Shown here in pieces: positions 58,860-64,000 of a DNA stretch of 64,000 nucleotides (positions within the stretch are counted from its first letter, which is position 1; each line of letters opens with the position of its first letter). Where the stretch lies: contig JAOCPU010000005.1 in assembly GCA_035772785.1 (NCBI GenBank), positions 434,001-498,000 of the forward strand. The letters are read 5' to 3'. The DNA is from Phlebiopsis flavidoalba (Eukaryota; Basidiomycota; Agaricomycetes; Polyporales; Phanerochaetaceae). A model generated the notes under the pieces. That model made no database searches. It was not told the DNA's origin and saw only the letters and a program-made list of their open reading frames with translations. Position numbers and translations under genes: made by a program.

Positions 58860-60860
58860 CAGACGACGACTTCGACAATCTTCCCCGAGCAATTCAGGAT
58901 CATCAATGCAGCCTCAGATGGGTGGCTCAGCGAGCTTATGGAATTGAGTACGTCTCGCACTCTTTTGTTTTGACCAAGCCGCTCAAGACTTGGACCAAGC
59001 TTGGACGCGTCTTCCGAGTCGTGACCTTCGCACGGACCAGGTACCTCGGCAGCCCGCACCTTTCAGAACACACACAAGTCGTAGACCCCGGTCATTATTG
59101 TCAATGGGGCAACAGCACAGAGTAAAAACCTTGGTTTCCCCCAGGATTTGTGGCTCACGGAACACAAGCTACCGCACCAAGTTCCTCTATAGCCCAGGAA
59201 GAGAGGAATAACCGCTGTTTGCGGCCCTGGATATGGCTGGGATGTGCCATCTAGCGTACATTATGCTCACGCGTTTGTCCGAAAACTTGGAGTACGGAAT
59301 TACAAAGGGAGACCCCGTGCTCGACCGCCCCCATCCAGTCAACGCATTCCTCAACGCGCCTGTGATCTAGATGGAGTAGACATGGTTCCTTCTGGACAAC
59401 GCCTTGCTTCGGCTATCTCACAGGTGGAACAGGTGGCTCGATCCACCATTTGAAAACCTTCTCGAGGCGCCGGCTTGTCTCCTTGCCTTTCTGAGTGAGG
59501 TAAGGGGTGCAGGTGGCCAACTATCAAGACATGCTGTCCCGAGAGGCGTACCTGAAATACCTACGCGGCCCTTCTTTTTTTGCCGCTGGCAAGCTATAAA
59601 GATACGACAGCTTCGACATGTCCGATGCCTGCGGTCTCCTTCCCACATAGTCACGGCACCCAACCCATCCAACACAACGCGCTATCTCTACGCGATGAAA
59701 GACTCGCCGCCCTACACTAAGCCAAAGCGCCTTTTGCCACACAAAGACCTTCAACGGGCTAAAACGACCAAGGACCTCGGAGACTTACCCTTACCAAATG
59801 GAGGTCCCGTCCGTCGTAAGTCCGCGCGCCAGGAAGGCCCCCGCTGCGTCTTAGCATCCCCCGTTTCGCCAGAAGGGGGGGTTCGGGGCACCCACGTAAA
59901 CGGCGCTCGCAAGTCCCCCTATGCCACCCGCACTCGCCTGTCCTAGAGAATATCAGCCAAAAGTGGTTACCGTACCCCACACTAGAAGTCCCGCTCGACG
60001 ACGTCCGTGGAAAGTCTCCCTTCTGACGAGTCTAGCGTGCTTTCTTCGGGGCCGCCCGAGAGCCCTCTCGGTGCTGGGCACCAAGCCGCGCTTCTCTGGA
60101 CAAAGACTGGAAGCAAAGGAACAACCACCGTCAACAAACTCGTCAGATACACGCGCAGCCACGGGGCCTGTCAAAGACGCAAAGAAGCTCTTAGTCTACA
60201 TCACGGCCACCAGCGTACTCACGAAAACCAGAAGACGTACGTGGGATGCAGAACTACAAACTGGACCGTGCCGTCCTCAAGCCGCTGTGGGACATCCCTC
60301 CTCCCAAACACGACAAGCGCGGAGAGATACGAAAGCTGCACGCCGAGTACGGGGCTCGAAGCCGCCGACCCACGCGCCGTTTAGAGGTGGTCCCGCCCAG
60401 CGCTCCTTGACGCTCAAGGTGCACTGGCACTCACGCGGCGTCGGGCACCGCACGCGACCTACTCAGTCCCCGCATCAACGGCGGCCGCAAAAGCGACCCG
60501 ACTGGTGGGGTTGCAAAGTGGGTACCGGATCAAGCTGCGAGCGCGGGCGTGCGGTTCGAGCGCGAGCTCAGTGTTGTAGCCCCGAACACTGCCGACTACC
60601 CCCGAAAGTTTACCCGAGTCCGGGGTGTCGTATGTTAGACGCGAAGAATGTGCAGTGGCTGGAGGGGTATGAAGAGGATATGCTTGCTGGCGGCGATCAT
60701 TTTGATTGTCTTGCTGTCTCTTTCCAGATTCTTGAAGTGTCAGATCTTTTCTCGCTTTCTCGTCTCAAATTCAGTTCGCCTCTGATGATCAGTCATGACT
60801 TCTTGACATACCTAATGACTTCACGGACTAAACGTCGTGTCCTTTACTATTAGACCATAT
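58860..60860 (+). CDS. Unrecognised coding-like stretch, broken frame
   Basis: No family was recognised. Plus-strand pieces include DPVLDRPHPVNAFLNAPV (59311-59365), LLRLSHRWNRWLDPPFENLL (59402-59462) and VANYQDMLSREAYLKYLRGP (59512-59571). Further pieces are FDMSDACGLLPT (59612-59648) and RAVLKPLWDIPPPKHDKRGE (60265-60325), then AKWVPDQAASAGVRFERELS (60520-60575). They are spaced and oriented as one gene, with breaks like those in the chitin synthase. The two ends are unknown. Homology of the WNRWLDPPFENLL block could be sought first, because it is the longest uninterrupted piece with a distinctive composition. Confidence -1.
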
Positions 60861-61550
60861 TTAATGAATTCTGCATGCGTTCTCATCGTTCAGAGTCTGA
60901 CCACATAAAAATTATGAACGAAGGTTTTATGGTCTCGTGACTTGCTTGACATTCAAGGCTCGGGGTGCTTGTACCTCAAATCGACGTACTCTCCTCCCCC
61001 TGGAACGTCTTTGGCGATCTGGATCATCATTAAAGTCAATAAATATGCGCGCAAGATTAGATTGGTGTTAGCCCACTTGTGTCCCGTTCGCGATCATGTT
61101 CCCTCACTACCGTCTGCGCACCATCACTGCCCGCCTTGGAGGTGAGTTGACACAAGCCGCATCGTCGACTGGATGAGTTTTCAGGGAGAGCTCACGGTAG
61201 CCGAGGCTGATCGTTGGCCAAGGAGTGATTCCTCCACGACGCTCTGGTTTGTGTTAGACTGCTGTCAACAACAGAACGGAGCGACTCCGTAGTATAACCC
61301 AAGCGTAGAACGCTACAAAAGAACTTACTTAAAGAACAATCGAGAAGGGCCATATGAGAAAAGCGCCCAAAGAAACACCTCACCATGGATAGTATCGACC
61401 ACGTCCAAGTCAACGATTGAGTAATCACACTGTGGGCTTTGGCGAGCAAGGGATTCTTGTATCACGAGACTATGCTATATTGTACAAGGACACTTTGTAA
61501 GAGAACACTTAAGTATACAGAACTGGAATGAGAAAATTGAAGCGCGACTA
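60860..61550. other. Intergenic stretch, nothing recognised
   Basis: A/T-rich sequence between the end of the preceding plus-strand stretch and the end of the FunK1 gene. No supported open frame or repeat. Confidence -1.
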
Positions 61551-61551
61551 G

Positions 61552-64000
61552 TCACGTTAAAAAGTCCGTGCCGGACCACCAGTCCCTACCACCCCGCGCT
61601 TTGGCAAGTTGCCCGTCTTCGACTGGTCTGCGTCTGCTCGTAGTATGAGTGAGCAGCGTCGGAGCAGAGCCCGTACTCGCACTGCTGGCCAACGCTGTCC
61701 TCTGAGACTTTGCAGGTCGCGCTGTCTCGTCGTGGTCGGCGATGGAAGCCGATCGAGCCTTGCTGGTCCTCTCGGAGCCGTGCATCGCAGCAACAGCATT
61801 GGCCTTCTTGACTTGCGCTGTGATCTTCAGCGGAACATTGCTATCCTTGACGACGATGGTGAGATCGTCCTCCTCGAGCTGCGCAGAGATATCCATGAAG
61901 ATTTTAACGAGTTTCCTTGTAGATTGGTTTTCGCCACATTGAAGGGGATCTCGAAGTTCTTTTCCTCCAGGTCACGCTCGGCGTTTTCATAAGTTTCAAT
62001 GAGACGAGTGCGAAACTTGTCGACGAGCTTGCCCAACACCGTCCGAAGTCGAGGAAGGACCTTGGAAAAACGATTCGTGAATTCCATGGTGCCCATCACC
62101 ATAGTGTCTCGTCGAAAGCGTGGGATCTGTGAAAGAGCTCAGCAGCAAAGTCCTCGTGCAATTTTTCGCAATATAGCCATCCCACTCCTTTTGAGTGATC
62201 GCATTCGTCATCCTTGATGTACGTAGAGCAGAGCACTACCCAGAGAGCGACCCAGAAGACGGACTCTATGTCATGGACGGTGATTGTTACGGAATGGTGG
62301 GTCTTCTTTTTTCCGGGATCCTGATCCTCATTGGGGCGCTTGATCGTAGAGTCCTTGTCACGAGATACATGGCCTGCGGCTAGAGGTGCGTCGTTGCGGC
62401 GCCGTCTTTCTCTCCATGATGGCCTTTCAGGAGTCCGAGCGCTTCGTCTTCGTCTTCGGAGTCGATTCCCGCTGCCCCCAGACTGAACCTCAGGCTCGGA
62501 GGCGCTGCTGCGCCTGTATATATGTGTTTAGTATACGATATTCGACTTCGTGGGGGGGACATAAATAACTCGGTACCGCTGTACGGCGGACGTCATGTCA
62601 GCTACCCACCCAGTAACCATACCTATACCAAGTACACAAGACATGCGAATATCGCGCACCGTTCGAACACCAGGGTGGGCAGGTGGCGCCCTCTGGTTTA
62701 GCACTATTCGACATCGGTGATCTTGCCAAAGTTGTCTGAGACTAGTATGTTGCCGATGCTGATGTCTCGATGAACCCATCGACACTGATGGAGTGCCTTG
62801 AGACCTGTACAAGTACGTTAGCTCGAGGGGGCAAGCGTGTCAAGTATTTGGAATACGTGCCTAACAGGACTTCAGCGAGGCGAGAGAAAACTTCCGCGAG
62901 CGATGTGTCAGCTCCGTTAGTCGCTTGCCAACTTCCGGAAATATAATTCGATGGTGAACTTTGGGGCTGTAACGGATAGGAGTGGGGCCTTTCTTCTCAG
63001 GACGAGGAAGTGCACCAGTCACGGGAAGCCGGCTGGCTACTCTGACCCCTTTGCGTTAGAGAGATTTAACCTTGATCTCCACCTCTTGCCGTCGATTTTC
63101 TTCAGAATTTCATCCCGTCGCTTCTCTGTGAATGTGTCGTCTCTCTTCCCGTTGTATTCGACGTCGCCCCACGTCGAGGCTCTGAATGAAGGTCGCTTCG
63201 ATAAGCCAGGCGCAGGCAAGTGCTTCGCTTTTGTCTTTAGCATCTTGTATAATCTTCTCCAAGATTTCGCCTTCACGGGTACGCCCCTCATCGAGTCTTC
63301 CATAATTAACACCAGGAGGTCCTTCAAGGACCAACACAGGTCCATGTTCTTCATTCCTCCGCTGAGAGCTCTCTCACCTCCCATACACGAGTCCCTCTAC
63401 CCCTCGTAAGGCTTCCGCGCGTAGCATCAAACCGACGTTCTGACAGCGATTCACTTCTTGAGTGTACGGTAGGTCTTCCCGTTAAGCGTCAATGTCATAG
63501 CGGATGGGGTTGTCGTTGGGGTCTCAGGTCTCTAATTCCTGCGGATCGTTGGGTCCCAGCCGAGTTGGTAGGGATCGGCGAAGGTGAGGGAAAGGAAAAA
63601 TCGGATGAATTGCTGGTGATACTAAACATTGATCAGGACCACTGTCGCTGAATAGAATGGCTTGCATACTCACAGTGTGGATATCCATTAGCCATGAGAC
63701 GAATACGTCCGAGCGGTTTTCATGTACCAGGACCCGCATGTTAACACCTTCGAATGGTAAAGCCATAAGTCAGTCGCCTTCTCGGGATCTTCTCGCATGA
63801 TGTGTTGGCCGGACCATAAGACTTTGGCATAATCCTGCCTGGGGTTGGGGGCGTGTCAGCACGAGAGTGAATGGGAAAAGATAATTGTTTGACCAGAGCC
63901 GACTCACATCCATCTCGTTGTTTTTAAGTATCGAGTCTCTTGAACTCGCCGGCTACGGCCCCATCGCTTACCTGTATCTTCATTCCCGCTCTCACTGTAC
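61552..64000 (-). CDS. FunK1-type fungal protein kinase, 5' end beyond the window
   Basis: FunK1 kinases are a protein-kinase family expanded in mushroom-forming basidiomycetes. Right to left, the N-terminal part holds VHENRSDVFVSWLMDIHTV (63660-63730). A following stretch has PNDNPIRYDID near 63490-63530. YLMVLEGPP-like sequence appears near 63320-63340. The catalytic loop is CRWVHRDISIGNILVSDNFG, with HRD complementary to 62764-62772, followed by KITDVE in place of DFG, as usual in the family. VRT and RMSC precede an intron (about 62570-62635), then YRVIYVPP. The C-terminal part reads ITQKEWDGYIAK, AAELFHRSHAFDETL, LRTVLGKLVDKFRTRLIETY and MDISAQLEEDDLTIVV. It has a Ser/Thr/Lys-rich tail (ARPAKSQRTALASSAS) and a stop near 61552. 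Several indels and introns split the frame. The right edge of the window cuts the 5' end, so the start is not seen. Confidence -1.

Noticed and set aside
1..64000. CRISPR array, bacterial operons or a secondary-metabolite cluster
   Set aside because: No regularly spaced repeats, no ribosome-binding-site-led gene strings, and no polyketide, peptide or terpene synthase motifs were found.

Overview
This is nuclear DNA from a filamentous fungus, most likely a basidiomycete of the Agaricomycetes. Genes are split by short GT-AG introns of about 50-80 bases and lie close together on both strands. The recognisable families are fungal: a Medusa/DUF7082 regulator, a division-2 chitin synthase, a dysferlin-domain peroxin, and a FunK1 kinase, a family expanded in mushrooms. 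No bacterial operon, CRISPR array, viral genome or complete transposon was seen.

Layout, left to right: SKI3 (+, 5' end outside the window); LETM1/Mdm38-type mitochondrial protein (-); two unrecognised coding-like stretches (+, 5.2-6.3 and 7.9-8.8 kb) around a GGTGG-rich degenerate repeat zone; Medusa-type regulator (+, 10.2-12.1 kb); large DOCK-family GTPase exchange factor (-, 13.2-19.8 kb); SLAC1/TDT-family anion transporter (+, 21.7-23.65 kb); GPI18/PIG-V mannosyltransferase (-); asparaginase/isoaspartyl peptidase (-); chitin synthase (+, badly broken); Pex30/Pex24-type dysferlin protein (+); a gene-poor stretch holding a diverged duplication and a tRNA-Ser(GCU) candidate (34.7-37.5 kb); HGGG/GDSAG alpha/beta-hydrolase (-); an unrecognised coiled-coil protein (-); a small secreted Cys-rich protein (+); HMG-box protein (-); an unrecognised Arg-rich gene (+, 49-50.3 kb); DapA-family aldolase (-); a repeat-rich stretch with a tRNA-like sequence (52.3-56 kb); a nine-residue-repeat protein with an Asp/Ser patch (+, 56.1-58.5 kb); a further unrecognised stretch; and a FunK1 kinase (-) running off the right edge.

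Nearly every conserved gene carries one-base insertions or deletions, often in homopolymers, while conserved motifs persist across the breaks. Damage is uneven. The DOCK gene has open stretches up to 498 codons, whereas chitin synthase, LETM1 and SKI3 break every few dozen codons. An incompletely polished long-read assembly explains this best, but true decay of some loci cannot be excluded. Gene ends are therefore approximate. The neighbours form no evident pathway: they are ordinary housekeeping, cell-wall and trafficking genes mixed with lineage-specific ones.
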